Shown here: positions 18,364 to 26,596 of the stretch, in pieces
Layout of the letters: each line of letters opens with the position of its first letter
How positions within the stretch are numbered: position 1 is the stretch's first letter
Source of the DNA: an uncultured Clostridia bacterium
GTDB taxonomy: Bacteria; Bacillota; Clostridia; Oscillospirales; Acutalibacteraceae
DNA length: 64,000 nucleotides
Reading direction: 5' to 3'
NCBI GenBank assembly: GCA_930990065.1
Contig: CAKNOA010000006.1
Span: forward strand, 1 to 64,000
Notes under the pieces: model-generated
Seen by the model: the letters and a program-made list of their open reading frames with translations, nothing else
Told to the model about the DNA's origin: nothing
The model's database searches: none
Made by a program: the position numbers and the translations under genes

Positions 18364-18483
18364 TTTTTTATCACCTGCTCTTGATACTCATAGAGATAAG
18401 CGGCCGGATCGAAACGATGCCAGCCGCTTATTCATTGCATTTGGGTTTCGCTTTAAAAAGTGCTGTTTAAAATTGTACCAGCA

Positions 18484-18516
18484 CAAAACGGTTCTTGTAC
18501 CGCACAAACCGTTTTG
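18484..18516 (-). promoter_or_regulatory. Intra-operon hairpin between oppA and oppB
   Basis: CAAAACGGTT (18484-18493) and AACCGTTTTG (18507-18516) form a 10-bp perfect stem. The minus-strand side lacks a long T-run, so it looks like an mRNA-stabilising or partial-terminator hairpin, a common way to make more binding protein than permease. Confidence 0.65.
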
Positions 18517-18537
18517 CGTTACCGTCCTCTGTGTCTC

Positions 18538-20184
18538 TTATTCTTCGATCCACACGTTGGCTTCGCTGCTGCACAGGTCAAACGCGTTGTCCGTGCTCAT
18601 CTTGAAGCCGTGTACGCGGGACGTAACACCCGTGATGTTCTTACGGTTTGCATAGTCCACCTGCGGATATTCGGCCACAATCTTCTTGATGGCTTCCTGA
18701 TACAGCTTTGCGCGGGTATCCTGATCGGTTTCCTGTTCAGCCTGATCCAGCAGTTCATCGACTTCCGGCACATTGAAGCCCTGGCCGTTGCCCTGGCTGC
18801 CGATGTGCGAGCTGTGGAACAGATAGTTCAGGTAGAAGTACGGGTCAGCATACCAGGTCCAGGCCATAGCGAAGATATCGCACTTGCCGTTGGCGCAGTA
18901 TTCCGAGAACGTGCCCCATTCGGACGTCTGAATGTTGATGTTGACACCAATCTGCTGCCATTCAGCCTGAGCCACCGTGGCCATATCCATGCTGGACTTG
19001 GAGTCGGAGGTGTAGAAGTCCAGATCCAATCCGTCGGCATAACCGGCATCAGCCAGCACCTGCTTGGCCCCTTCGGGGTCATAGTCGGGCACCAGGTCTT
19101 CCAGCGAAGCATCATAGGCCCACGATCCAGGAGGCAGAGGCAGAGAAGCTACCGTAGCCGAGTCATAGGGATACGTAGCATCGCACAGATCCTGGCGGTT
19201 TACGCCCATGACCAGCGCTTTACGCACTTCCTTATCAGCCGTGGGACCATTTACCATATTAAAGTAAATGTAGGAGAACTGCAGGGCCTGGTTTTCCAGC
19301 ACCGTCAGGTTCTTATCTTCACGGGCCAGTTTGATGGATTCGCCGGACAGCGAAGCCATATCGATATCGCCAGCCTGCAGGCCGTTGAGGGTCTGTTCGG
19401 CTTCGGTTACTACCGTGAACGTGACGCCGTCCAGGTTCGGCTTAGCCGCCCAATATTTATCGTTGCGTACCAGTTCGCACTTTTCATCCAGGGAGAATTC
19501 CTTCATCATGAAGGGGCCCGTCCCTACCAGATGAGCACCGAACTGATCGCCCCAGCCTTCTACTTCTTCCTGCGGGACAATGGAGTTACCGGTGTCCGTC
19601 AAGGTGGTCAGGAACGTAGCGGAGGGAGAGGGCAGATACACTTTGACCGTCGTGTCATCCACGACTTCACAGTGGTCGATCTTAATACGGCTGTTGGCCG
19701 ACAGTTCGTTGGAGCGTTCCAGCGAATATTTCACGTCGTCCGCTACCATTTTACGGCCATCCTGATATTTACCGGGATGGAAATATACGTCGTCACGCAG
19801 CGTGAAGGTGTAGCACAGGCCGTCATCGCTGACTGTCCATTCCGTTGCCAAGCTGGGAATGATTTCGCCGTCCTGCGACATATCTACCAGGGTATCGCAA
19901 ACCTGATCGATAATGTAGCCTTCATAGGTCCCCGTATATTCGACCGGGTCCAGTTTCGCCGGAGAGGCACTCTGTGCAATGACCAGTACACCGCCTTCTT
20001 TCGGGGTCAGGCCTTCATCATCTGTCGCAGTGGGAGCTTCCGAACTTTCCCCGTTTTCGGTGCTGCCTTCTGCTGCGGAAGACGAATTGTCGGTCGTGCT
20101 CTGATTGCTGCCCGAACATGCACCCATGGCACCTACCATGGAAACGGCCAGCAGAAGAGCGATGATTTTCTTCATCTTCTTCAT
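18538..20184 (-). CDS. oppA: Peptide ABC transporter substrate-binding lipoprotein, OppA/DppA type
   Basis: A 548-residue extracytoplasmic binding protein (SBP_bac_5). A lipoprotein signal (about 1-23, ending MGAC) is followed by a Ser/Thr/Glu-rich tether to about residue 60, then the two-lobed peptide-binding domain. It captures peptides or similar solutes for OppBCDF. It opens the seven-gene operon oppA-oppB-oppC-M20D-oppD-oppF-M20. The ATG follows GAGAGG by 8 nt, with a strong promoter about 118 nt upstream. Nickel- and sugar-binding members of this superfamily exist, but the neighbouring amidases favour peptides or amino-acid conjugates. Confidence 0.9.
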   Translation of the reverse strand: MKKMKKIIALLLAVSMVGAMGACSGSNQSTTDNSSSAAEGSTENGESSEAPTATDDEGLTPKEGGVLVIAQSASPAKLDPVEYTGTYEGYIIDQVCDTLVDMSQDGEIIPSLATEWTVSDDGLCYTFTLRDDVYFHPGKYQDGRKMVADDVKYSLERSNELSANSRIKIDHCEVVDDTTVKVYLPSPSATFLTTLTDTGNSIVPQEEVEGWGDQFGAHLVGTGPFMMKEFSLDEKCELVRNDKYWAAKPNLDGVTFTVVTEAEQTLNGLQAGDIDMASLSGESIKLAREDKNLTVLENQALQFSYIYFNMVNGPTADKEVRKALVMGVNRQDLCDATYPYDSATVASLPLPPGSWAYDASLEDLVPDYDPEGAKQVLADAGYADGLDLDFYTSDSKSSMDMATVAQAEWQQIGVNINIQTSEWGTFSEYCANGKCDIFAMAWTWYADPYFYLNYLFHSSHIGSQGNGQGFNVPEVDELLDQAEQETDQDTRAKLYQEAIKKIVAEYPQVDYANRKNITGVTSRVHGFKMSTDNAFDLCSSEANVWIEE

Positions 20185-20247
20185 GTTTGTTTCCTCTCTT
20201 CTTGCAAAATTTTATATTATCCGGTTTTCCGGAAATATACCTCTTCC

Positions 20248-20302
20248 ATCGTCCAGTTATTCCCATTTTCTGGTAGCTCATCTTTCTTGATAACGGGACG
20301 AT
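20248..20302 (-). promoter_or_regulatory. 5'-terminal stem of the oppA leader
   Basis: On the minus strand ATCGTCC-C-GTTAT (20302-20290) pairs with ATAAC-T-GGACGAT (20260-20248): 12 base pairs and one mismatch. It encloses a small CCA/TGG hairpin. The stem begins at the predicted transcription start, so it could protect the mRNA 5' end or be part of a larger sensor. Confidence 0.45.
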
Positions 20303-20308
20303 AGGTAC

Positions 20309-20337
20309 ATTATAGACGAACGTTTTGGTTTTTGCAA
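20309..20337 (-). promoter_or_regulatory. Main promoter of the oppA operon
   Basis: TTGCAA (20337-20332), a 17-bp spacer and a perfect TATAAT (20314-20309) on the minus strand. Transcription would start near 20302, leaving a leader of about 118 nt. Confidence 0.8.
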
Positions 20338-20630
20338 GAAGAATGTTAAAAAAATTCATATTACCTTTACCCGCTTCTTCTTGTTATTTCTAACAAAAAA
20401 CATTGTTTTTTTGTTTTTTCGGCCCTATTTTTTGCATGTTTTCGTACGGGTACGGGATGCAGAATGAAAGAATATTCATTTCATTTCTTCGGGTTTTCAT
20501 ACCAAAACTGCACGCTGCCGCTTGCCTTTTTCCTCTTTTTTCTTTCTATGAAAAAACATGTATTTTGAATATCCTTCCCATTCTTCAGCAACATGCACGA
20601 ACAAATTCTTTTTTTGCACAGTTTTATTAT

Positions 20631-20664
20631 AACGCATTCTGTTTTTTGCAAGAAACATGTTTCT
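20631..20664 (-). promoter_or_regulatory. 14-bp palindrome next to a second leftward TATAAT
   Basis: AGAAACATGTTTCT (20651-20664) is a perfect palindrome. About 18 bp downstream on the minus strand stands TATAAT (near 20632). A poor -35 (TTCTTG) would overlap the palindrome, so this could be an operator over a distal promoter of the oppA operon. The segment TTCTTGCAAAAA is shared with the proximal promoter. Confidence 0.4.
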
Positions 20665-20722
20665 GCTATGAAACTTTGGATGATCTTTCCTGCGCATTTT
20701 GCCATATTTTTTCCTTCATGAC

Positions 20723-20751
20723 TTGTACTTTTTCTTTTTCTCTTTTATAAT
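20723..20751 (+). promoter_or_regulatory. Promoter of the DUF1177-AroM-AroM-peptidase operon
   Basis: TTGTAC (20723-20728), a 17-bp pyrimidine-rich spacer and a perfect TATAAT (20746-20751). It fires rightward, divergent from the opp operon. Confidence 0.8.
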
Positions 20752-20917
20752 AGGGGGTATGGCTTGCCAAAAGGCTTCCTATTTGGAGAATGTCCTTTTG
20801 GAAAAGCGCCCCTCTATTTCTATGTAAGAAGGGCACAAAAGCCCGGGCCGGGCTGCAAATGTCTCAAAAAGTCCGGTCTGTATTTCTATTTCATACCGTC
20901 ATAGGAGGAATCCATTC
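20752..20917 (+). promoter_or_regulatory. Structured 160-nt leader of the DUF1177 operon
   Basis: CCAAAAGG (20767-20774) pairs perfectly with CCTTTTGG (20794-20801), enclosing a small TCC/GGA hairpin. A GCC-AAAA-GGC hairpin competes with it. A GGGC/GCCC hairpin follows near 20835-20850. The leader ends with AGGAGG before the ATG. No known riboswitch is recognised and no leader ORF is convincing. Confidence 0.4.
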
Positions 20918-21868
20918 ATGCTGTATCGACAAATGCTGGAACTTTTCGACATGCTAGACCGTCCCCAGGCTTGCGGGGAAGAAGTGAAAAAACTTATGCT
21001 GGAACGCGGGGCCGATGAAGTTACGGTCCACACGGTAGAAGGCACCGACGATAACGGGAAAAAAGGCACCACCGATTGCATCTGCATTCTGGTAAAAGGG
21101 AAAAACGGCAAATCCAGCGGCGGCACGGCGCCCACCATGGGCATTATCGGCCGGTTGGGCGGGCTGGGCGCCCGTCCCGAAATGATTGGATTTGTGTCCG
21201 ATGGTGACGGCGCGCTGGCGGCTTTGACCGCCGGGCTGAAAGTGGCCGAAATGAAGAAAAACGGCGATGTACTGGAAGGTGACACCATTATCTGCACCCA
21301 TATTTGCCCCCATGCCCCCACGGCGCCCCACGATCCGGTTCCGTTCATGGGCTCTCCCATTGATATGGTCGCGATGAACAAATACGAAGTGGACCCCCGC
21401 ATGGATGCGATTTTGACCATTGACACCACCAAAGGCAACAAAATTATCAATGTGAACGGCTTTGCCATTTCGCCCACGGTCAAAGATGGCTACATCCTGG
21501 CGGTCAGCGATGACCTGGTCGATACCATGATCCGCGTAACCGGCAAAATGCCCGCCGTGTTTGCTCTGGCCCAGCAGGACATCACCCCCTATGGCAACGG
21601 TTTGCATCATCTGAACAGCATCCTGCAGCCTGCTACCGCTACCCATGCACCGGTTGTCGGCGTAGCCATTACCGTCGAACAGGCTGTTGCCGGGTGCGCC
21701 ACCGGGGCTTCCCATGGCAACGATGTCGAAAGTGCGGCTCGTTACGCGGTGGAAGTGGCCAAATACTACACCCAGGGCAAGTGCCGCTTCTACGATCCGG
21801 AAGAACTGGCCCTGATGAAAAAGCTGTATGGCTCCATGGATCAGTTCATGACGATGGGCAACGCCTAA
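20918..21868 (+). CDS. DUF1177 domain protein, likely metal-dependent
   Basis: A 316-residue full-length member of DUF1177, whose biochemical role is not established. Conserved-looking motifs include SDGDGA, the His/Cys cluster THICPHAPT, and HHLNS, which together look like a metal site; this is inference. No signal peptide or membrane segment is seen. It is the first gene of an operon with two AroM-family proteins and an aminopeptidase, with spacings of 28 to 35 nt, so it probably acts in the same peptide or amino-acid-derivative pathway. The start follows AGGAGG. Confidence 0.75.
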   Translation: MLYRQMLELFDMLDRPQACGEEVKKLMLERGADEVTVHTVEGTDDNGKKGTTDCICILVKGKNGKSSGGTAPTMGIIGRLGGLGARPEMIGFVSDGDGALAALTAGLKVAEMKKNGDVLEGDTIICTHICPHAPTAPHDPVPFMGSPIDMVAMNKYEVDPRMDAILTIDTTKGNKIINVNGFAISPTVKDGYILAVSDDLVDTMIRVTGKMPAVFALAQQDITPYGNGLHHLNSILQPATATHAPVVGVAITVEQAVAGCATGASHGNDVESAARYAVEVAKYYTQGKCRFYDPEELALMKKLYGSMDQFMTMGNA

Positions 21869-21896
21869 AAATAGCGTCCGAAAGGAGACAGGTCCC

Positions 21897-22598
21897 ATGA
21901 AAAAGAGAACCCTTGCCATTATTTCCATTGGCCAGACCCCCTGTGTACGGGAACACGACGACATGCTCACCCGCCTGCCGGACGATATTGTGATCCGGCA
22001 GTACGGCGCCCTGGACGATCTCACCCCCGAAGTGGTGCTGCGTGATTATGCGCCCAAAGAAGGGGACGAAGTGTTGGTTTCCGGTATGCGGGGCGGGCTG
22101 CGGGTACGGCTGGCCGGGCATAAGATTGTGCCGCTATTGCAGCAGCGCATTCTTGAAGCCGAAAAAGACGGCGTTGATGCTATTTTATTGCAGTGCACCG
22201 GGGAATTTCCCCATTTTGAACACCATGTGCCCCTGATCCTGCCCCAGCAGATTTTAAATACCACCGCCGCCCAACTGGCGGACGGCGGGCGGGTGGCGAT
22301 TATTTTGCCGGACCCTGACCAGGTAGAAGACGGCATCCGCCGCTGGAAAGCGGCGGGGGTCGATCCCATCGTGGTGTCGTCGTACCCGGCTATGGATGCC
22401 ATTGACCATCTGCGCGAAGTGGCTGCTTCCTTAAAAAACAGCGGAGCCCTATTTGTGTGCTTTGACTGCATGGGCTTTACCCAACAGATGAAGACCGTGG
22501 TCGAGCAGGAAAGCGGCCTGCCGGTGCTGCAGCCCCGCACGCTGGTTTGTGCCGTGGCGGCCGAGCTGCTGTCCACATTGGAACGCACCCGGCCGTAA
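21897..22598 (+). CDS. AroM family protein, copy 1
   Basis: A 233-residue AroM-family protein. The N-terminal ISIGQTP motif is diagnostic. Two cysteine motifs, C100 in LLQCTGEFP and C188/C191 in FVCFDCMGF, sit where Asp/Glu-racemase-superfamily enzymes keep their catalytic cysteine pair, so a racemase or lyase chemistry is possible; AroM function is not established. The name comes from location near aro genes in E. coli and does not indicate aromatic synthesis here. It is followed immediately by a second AroM gene. Confidence 0.75.
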   Translation: MKKRTLAIISIGQTPCVREHDDMLTRLPDDIVIRQYGALDDLTPEVVLRDYAPKEGDEVLVSGMRGGLRVRLAGHKIVPLLQQRILEAEKDGVDAILLQCTGEFPHFEHHVPLILPQQILNTTAAQLADGGRVAIILPDPDQVEDGIRRWKAAGVDPIVVSSYPAMDAIDHLREVAASLKNSGALFVCFDCMGFTQQMKTVVEQESGLPVLQPRTLVCAVAAELLSTLERTRP

Positions 22599-22632
22599 CC
22601 GGCTTCTAAGGGAAGAAAGGAAGCGACCCGTT

Positions 22633-23355
22633 ATGGCAATAAGACAAAAAACACTGGCTCTTTTGACCATTGGCCAATCGCCCCGGGTGGACTTAACCGG
22701 CGATGTACGCAGCCGCTTACCCGATGATATCCGCATTGTGGAATACGGCGCGCTGGATCCGTACACGCTGGAGGAAGTTACCGCCCGTTTTTCTCCCAAG
22801 GAGGGGGATGAAGTGCTGGTGTCCCGCATGCGCGACGGCCGCCAGGCCAAATTTGCCGGCCGGTGCGTGAACCCCTTGTTGCAGGCTTGTATCGAAAAAG
22901 CCGAAGGGGAAGGGGCCGACGCGATTTTGCTGTTGTGTACCGGGGAGTTTCCCCGGTTTACCCATCGGGTCCCGCTTTTGGCCCCGCAAAAACTATTTCA
23001 GTTTACCGCCGCCCAGTGGGCCGATGGGGGAAAAGTCGCCGTCATTGTACCCGACCGCGACCAGGTCCATGATGCCGAAAAGCGCTGGAGCTGCGGCGGG
23101 GTACAGCCGGTCATCACCTATGCGTCGCCCTATGGACCTCTTTCCGCCATTGAACAGACCGCCAAAACCCTGCGGGGATGCGGGGCCGCGTTTGTGTGCC
23201 TGGATTGCATGGGGTTTTCGCAGCATATGAAAGCCCGGGTAGCGGCGCTGAGCGGGCTGCCCGTGCTGCTGCCCCGCACGTTAGCTGCCTGTGCGGCGGC
23301 GGAACTGCTGTCCGAAGAAGAACGGCCGCCGCGTACGGCGCCAACGGCCGAATAA
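22633..23355 (+). CDS. AroM family protein, copy 2
   Basis: A 240-residue AroM paralogue that shares its architecture with the gene before it: LTIGQSP, C102 in LLLCTGEFP, and C189/C192 in FVCLDCMGF. The two copies are clearly diverged, so this is not a recent duplication, and a heteromeric pair or two related substrates are both possible. The ATG at 22633 follows GAAAGGAAG; a longer frame from 22549 overlaps copy 1 and is rejected. It is 34 nt after copy 1 and 26 nt before the aminopeptidase. Confidence 0.75.
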   Translation: MAIRQKTLALLTIGQSPRVDLTGDVRSRLPDDIRIVEYGALDPYTLEEVTARFSPKEGDEVLVSRMRDGRQAKFAGRCVNPLLQACIEKAEGEGADAILLLCTGEFPRFTHRVPLLAPQKLFQFTAAQWADGGKVAVIVPDRDQVHDAEKRWSCGGVQPVITYASPYGPLSAIEQTAKTLRGCGAAFVCLDCMGFSQHMKARVAALSGLPVLLPRTLAACAAAELLSEEERPPRTAPTAE

Positions 23356-23381
23356 GTATATCGAAGAAAAGAGGAACCTTC

Positions 23382-24347
23382 ATGGCAACCGATCCTAAAT
23401 TTCGCCAAGGCTGCGAAATTATCTACGAAAAATGCATGGGGTTAAAACCGGGGGAGCGCGTCCTGATTTTGACGGACGATGAAAAACGCCCCCTGGGCGA
23501 CGCCCTATATGAAACAGCCCGTGACTTGGGCGCCAAACCCGTCTTGATGCAAATGCCGGTGTGCGGCGTATCGGGACAGGAACCGCCCGCCGCTGTAGCT
23601 GCCGCTATGCTGGAAAGTGACGTGGTCATTGCCCCCACCTGTGATTCCATCACCCATACCAACGCCCGGATCCAGGCGGCCAAAAAAGGGGTGCGCATCG
23701 CTACCATGCCGGGCATTACCGAAGGCATGTTCAGCGAAGGCCCCATTCGTGCCGATTACAGCGAAGTGGCCCGTATTACCGAAGTGTATACGAACTTGCT
23801 CACCAAAACCAACCACGTGCGGGTGCTCACCGCCGGCGGCCATGAGCTGCACCTAGATCTGACCGGACGGGCCGGGGTACCCAGCAAGGGCGTGTATCTG
23901 AATCCCGGCGAAAGCGGCAACCTGCCCAGCGGCGAAGCCTATGCGGCGCCGGTGGAAGGCACCACAAACGGGACGTACTGCATTGATGCTATTGTCCTGG
24001 ACGGCGAAATGACCACCGATCCTATCGTGTTTACCATCGAAAATGGGCATATCACGAAGATCGAAGGCAAAAATGCCGCGAAAGTGGAAGCCATGATCCC
24101 CCAGCATGAACTGTCCCGCTGTGTCGGGGAACTGGGGATTGGCACCAATCCCATGGCCAAACTCACCGGCGTGATTTTGGAAGACGAAAAGATTTACGGT
24201 TCCGTCCATGTAGCATTCGGCACCAATACGTCTTTCGGCGGCACCATCAAAGCGCCGTCGCACATCGATTTTGTAGCGTTGGGGCCCACGGTGTACTTTG
24301 ACGATGTCAAAGTGGCCGAAGGCGGACAACTGCTGATTCGCGAATAA
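23382..24347 (+). CDS. Aminopeptidase, M29-like (leucyl aminopeptidase family)
   Basis: A 321-residue protein of the thermophilic-aminopeptidase (M29)-like group. The C-terminal half carries the metal-ligand pattern: Glu in LPSGEAY, Glu in CVGELGIGTNP, then EDEKIYGSVHVAFG and SHIDF supplying Glu, His, His and Asp. It is shorter than classic M29 enzymes (about 410 aa), as in the subgroup that also includes dihydroxypyridine dioxygenase-like proteins, so hydrolysis of peptides is likely but not certain. It is the last gene of the DUF1177-AroM-AroM operon. The ATG at 23382 follows GAGGAAC. Confidence 0.75.
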   Translation: MATDPKFRQGCEIIYEKCMGLKPGERVLILTDDEKRPLGDALYETARDLGAKPVLMQMPVCGVSGQEPPAAVAAAMLESDVVIAPTCDSITHTNARIQAAKKGVRIATMPGITEGMFSEGPIRADYSEVARITEVYTNLLTKTNHVRVLTAGGHELHLDLTGRAGVPSKGVYLNPGESGNLPSGEAYAAPVEGTTNGTYCIDAIVLDGEMTTDPIVFTIENGHITKIEGKNAAKVEAMIPQHELSRCVGELGIGTNPMAKLTGVILEDEKIYGSVHVAFGTNTSFGGTIKAPSHIDFVALGPTVYFDDVKVAEGGQLLIRE

Positions 24348-24360
24348 CCCCTAAAGAAAG

Positions 24361-24402
24361 AAAATCCCCGTTTTCCGAAAAGAAAACGGGGATTTTTTGT
24401 TT
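24361..24402. terminator. Bidirectional terminator between aminopeptidase and ychF
   Basis: AATCCCCGTTTTC (24363-24375) and GAAAACGGGGATT (24382-24394) form a 13-bp perfect stem. It has T-rich flanks on the plus strand and AAAA/TTTT on the other, serving both convergent genes. Confidence 0.9.
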
Positions 24403-24403
24403 T

Positions 24404-25498
24404 TTACACGTTAAACAGGAAGTGGACAATGTCGCCGTCCTGCATCACGTACTCTTTGCCTTCGCTGCGCACCAGCCCTTTTTCTCTGGCCGCCGCCATG
24501 GTCCCGCAGGCCATCAGATCATCGAACGAAATCACATCCGCCCGGATAAAGCCGCGTTCAAAGTCCGTATGGATCTTGCCGGCTGCCTGGGGTGCTTTGG
24601 TTCCCTTGGTGATGGTCCAGGCACGGCATTCATCCTTACCTGCCGTCAGGTAGGAAATCAGCCCCAACAGGCTGTAACAGGCGTTAATCAGCCGGTCCAG
24701 TCCGGATTCGTGCAGACCCATATCGGCGAGGAACAGTTCTTTTTCTTCCAGATCCATCCCGGCAATATCCGCTTCAATCTGGGCACAAATGGGCAGTACC
24801 GCCGCATGTTCCTTTTCGGCAATCGCCTTGACTTGCTGCAAATAGTGGTTTTGTTCCACATCGCCGGAAAAATCGTCTTCGCTCATATTCGCGGCAAACA
24901 GAATGGGTTTATTGGTCAGCAGCGATACCGACGACAGCCACGCCGCTTCTTCTTCCGTGCAAGATACGCTACGGGCACTCTGCCCGGCATCCAGCGCTTC
25001 TTTGACCCGCAGGTAAAAATCCAGTTCATCCTGGTATTTTTTGTCGGCTTTGAGCATTTTGCGGGTTTTATCAATACGGCGTTCCAGCACTTCCATATCC
25101 GACAGGATCAGTTCCAGGTCAATGGTTTCAATATCCCGGGCAGGGTCGATGCTGCCTTCCACGTGGATAATATCGTCATTTTCAAAGCAGCGTACCACAT
25201 GGACAATGGCATCCACTTCCCGGATATTGGCCAAAAATTTGTTGCCCAGCCCTTCGCCCTTGGAAGCACCGCGCACCAGTCCGGCAATGTCCACGAATTC
25301 GATAGTAGCGGGGGTATACTTATTCGGTTCATACATATCGCGCAGTTTATCCAGCCGCTTGTCCGGTACGGCTACCACGCCCACATTGGGTTCGATGGTG
25401 CAGAACGGGTAGTTGGCCGACTGGGCGCCGGCGTTGGTAATGGCGTTAAACAGGGTGCTCTTGCCCACATTGGGCAGACCCACGATCCCTAATTTCAT
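24404..25498 (-). CDS. ychF: Redox-regulated ATPase/GTPase YchF
   Basis: A 364-residue Obg-type P-loop protein (OLA1/YchF). G1 is GLPNVGKST, the switch DIAGLV forms G3, and a TGS-domain C-terminus (around [14 protein letters not shown]) completes it. YchF binds ATP in preference to GTP and associates with ribosomes, affecting translation and stress response. The ATG at 25498 gives the canonical [10 protein letters not shown] start; a longer frame to 25570 would run through the promoter's -35 element and is rejected. It is monocistronic. Confidence 0.95.
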   Translation of the reverse strand: MKLGIVGLPNVGKSTLFNAITNAGAQSANYPFCTIEPNVGVVAVPDKRLDKLRDMYEPNKYTPATIEFVDIAGLVRGASKGEGLGNKFLANIREVDAIVHVVRCFENDDIIHVEGSIDPARDIETIDLELILSDMEVLERRIDKTRKMLKADKKYQDELDFYLRVKEALDAGQSARSVSCTEEEAAWLSSVSLLTNKPILFAANMSEDDFSGDVEQNHYLQQVKAIAEKEHAAVLPICAQIEADIAGMDLEEKELFLADMGLHESGLDRLINACYSLLGLISYLTAGKDECRAWTITKGTKAPQAAGKIHTDFERGFIRADVISFDDLMACGTMAAAREKGLVRSEGKEYVMQDGDIVHFLFNV

Positions 25499-25541
25499 AG
25501 TATTGTTACGACCTTTCTCTTCTTTTGCGGACTCTCCTTTT

Positions 25542-25570
25542 ATTATAGGGGATTTGCCGGCTTTGCGCAA
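25542..25570 (-). promoter_or_regulatory. Promoter of ychF
   Basis: TTGCGC (25570-25565), a 17-bp spacer and a perfect TATAAT (25547-25542). Its position fixes the ychF start at 25498. Confidence 0.8.
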
Positions 25571-25679
25571 GGTGTCCGCTCCGTTCCCGCGAAAAAAGCC
25601 GTCTATGGCTTCTATTTTATGCAGCTTACCTATGAGAGAAAAGGGAAGTGGCTTCTGTGCTCTTATTTCCTGATTCTTA

Positions 25680-25708
25680 TTGCTTTTCAGATACCCGTCG
25701 GGTACAAT
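25680..25708 (+). promoter_or_regulatory. Promoter of the small membrane-anchored protein
   Basis: TTGCTT (25680-25685), 17 bp, TACAAT (25703-25708). The early transcribed sequence AAAC..G.GTAGAAC..GTC is repeated after the orphan promoter at 26387-26414. Confidence 0.65.
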
Positions 25709-25811
25709 GAAACTAGTGTAGAACCCGTCCGTTTAAAAAACAACCCTGGGCTTTTTACAAAGATACAATGGTGCATTAAATCCCAAAACAGGTTGAAAGG
25801 GGGACATTTTT

Positions 25812-26327
25812 ATGAAAAAGAAGCTATGGATCACATTCGGTGTTTTCGCCATACTACTGGCCGCGCTGCTGGGCGGTTATTCCTGGGTTTATTATTCCGC
25901 GGCCAAAGGTCTGGACTTTGGCGATGCCAACATTGCCGAACTGGTGGTCTATCAAGGGGATAAAGAAATCGCCCGGGTATCGGACCCGGACAAAATCGAA
26001 GCGTTTTCTCAGCTGTTTGCCAGCGAAACCCTGCGGGATGACCTGATGTGCGCCTCCCGGGAAGCAGTTGCAGAAGACCGCACCGCGGCCCATCTGGACG
26101 GCTGCGTTGAAGTGGTCTTAACAAAAAACTGCACACGCTTTACCGGGGACGAAAGTTGGTCCTCTCACATGCACGGGCAGGATAGCTTTGACCACATGGT
26201 ACTGACCGAACAGGGGCTCTTCCTGTACCGGGAAGAAGATGGCGCGTTATCCGGCTGCTATCCTACTTTTATGAATCAAGAGGACTTGTACCAGCGGGCG
26301 ATCACGTTACTGACAGATGGCACGTAA
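25812..26327 (+). CDS. Hypothetical membrane-anchored protein (171 aa)
   Basis: An N-terminal signal anchor (about 5-28, rich in Leu, Ala and Tyr) is followed by an extracytoplasmic domain of about 140 residues. The domain has an early strand pattern (AELVVYQGDKEIARVSDPDKIEAF) and ends with an acidic, helical region. The family is not recognised. The motif of a short beta region with a residue-variable loop and an acidic tail resembles small secreted regulators, but no function is proposed. It has its own promoter and a GAAAGGGGG ribosome site and is not in an operon. Confidence 0.65.
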   Translation: MKKKLWITFGVFAILLAALLGGYSWVYYSAAKGLDFGDANIAELVVYQGDKEIARVSDPDKIEAFSQLFASETLRDDLMCASREAVAEDRTAAHLDGCVEVVLTKNCTRFTGDESWSSHMHGQDSFDHMVLTEQGLFLYREEDGALSGCYPTFMNQEDLYQRAITLLTDGT

Positions 26328-26386
26328 GGAACATGCATGTTTTCCATTTTAAAACGGGAGAACGCACTCTTTTTTCCTGATTTTTG

Positions 26387-26593
26387 TTGCTTTTTCCGCT
26401 CTGTATGGTACAATAAAACCGGAGTAGAACTTGTCTTTTTTCGTGTGAAGAAAAGCGCAGCCCCTTGACTTTTTGGTTGTTTGAAGCCTTTTATTTTCTA
26501 TAACCTTTAAGGCTGTTTTGTATGGATTTGCAATCCCTCCTCTTCTCATAAAAGAAGGGAGCGAAAAGCTTCGGCTTTTCGCTCCCTTCTTTC
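26387..26593 (+). ncRNA. Candidate small RNA (orphan promoter to terminator)
   Basis: TTGCTT (26387-26392), 16 bp and TACAAT (26409-26414) form a promoter with no following ORF. About 170 nt later a strong UUCG terminator ends the unit. Between them are two more hairpins: CTTTTTTC/GAAGAAAAG (26435-26455) and AGCCTT/AAGGCT (26485-26514). The longest ORF inside is 9 codons. It does not match 6S, tmRNA, SRP RNA or RNase P RNA by eye. Confidence 0.35.
26554..26589. terminator. UUCG-loop terminator, bidirectional
   Basis: A 16-bp perfect stem, GAAGGGAGCGAAAAGC / GCTTTTCGCTCCCTTC, with a TTCG loop. T-rich sequence on both exits lets it end the plus-strand candidate RNA and the minus-strand rsmI operon. 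Confidence 0.95.
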
Positions 26594-26596
26594 TTT

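Noticed and set aside
18460..20304. 614-codon plus-strand frame opposite oppA
   Set aside because: Antisense shadow of a clear binding-protein gene.
20018..20359. 113-codon minus-strand frame overlapping the oppA start, considered as a leader ORF
   Set aside because: It starts upstream of the predicted transcript or lacks a ribosome site and runs far into oppA out of frame.
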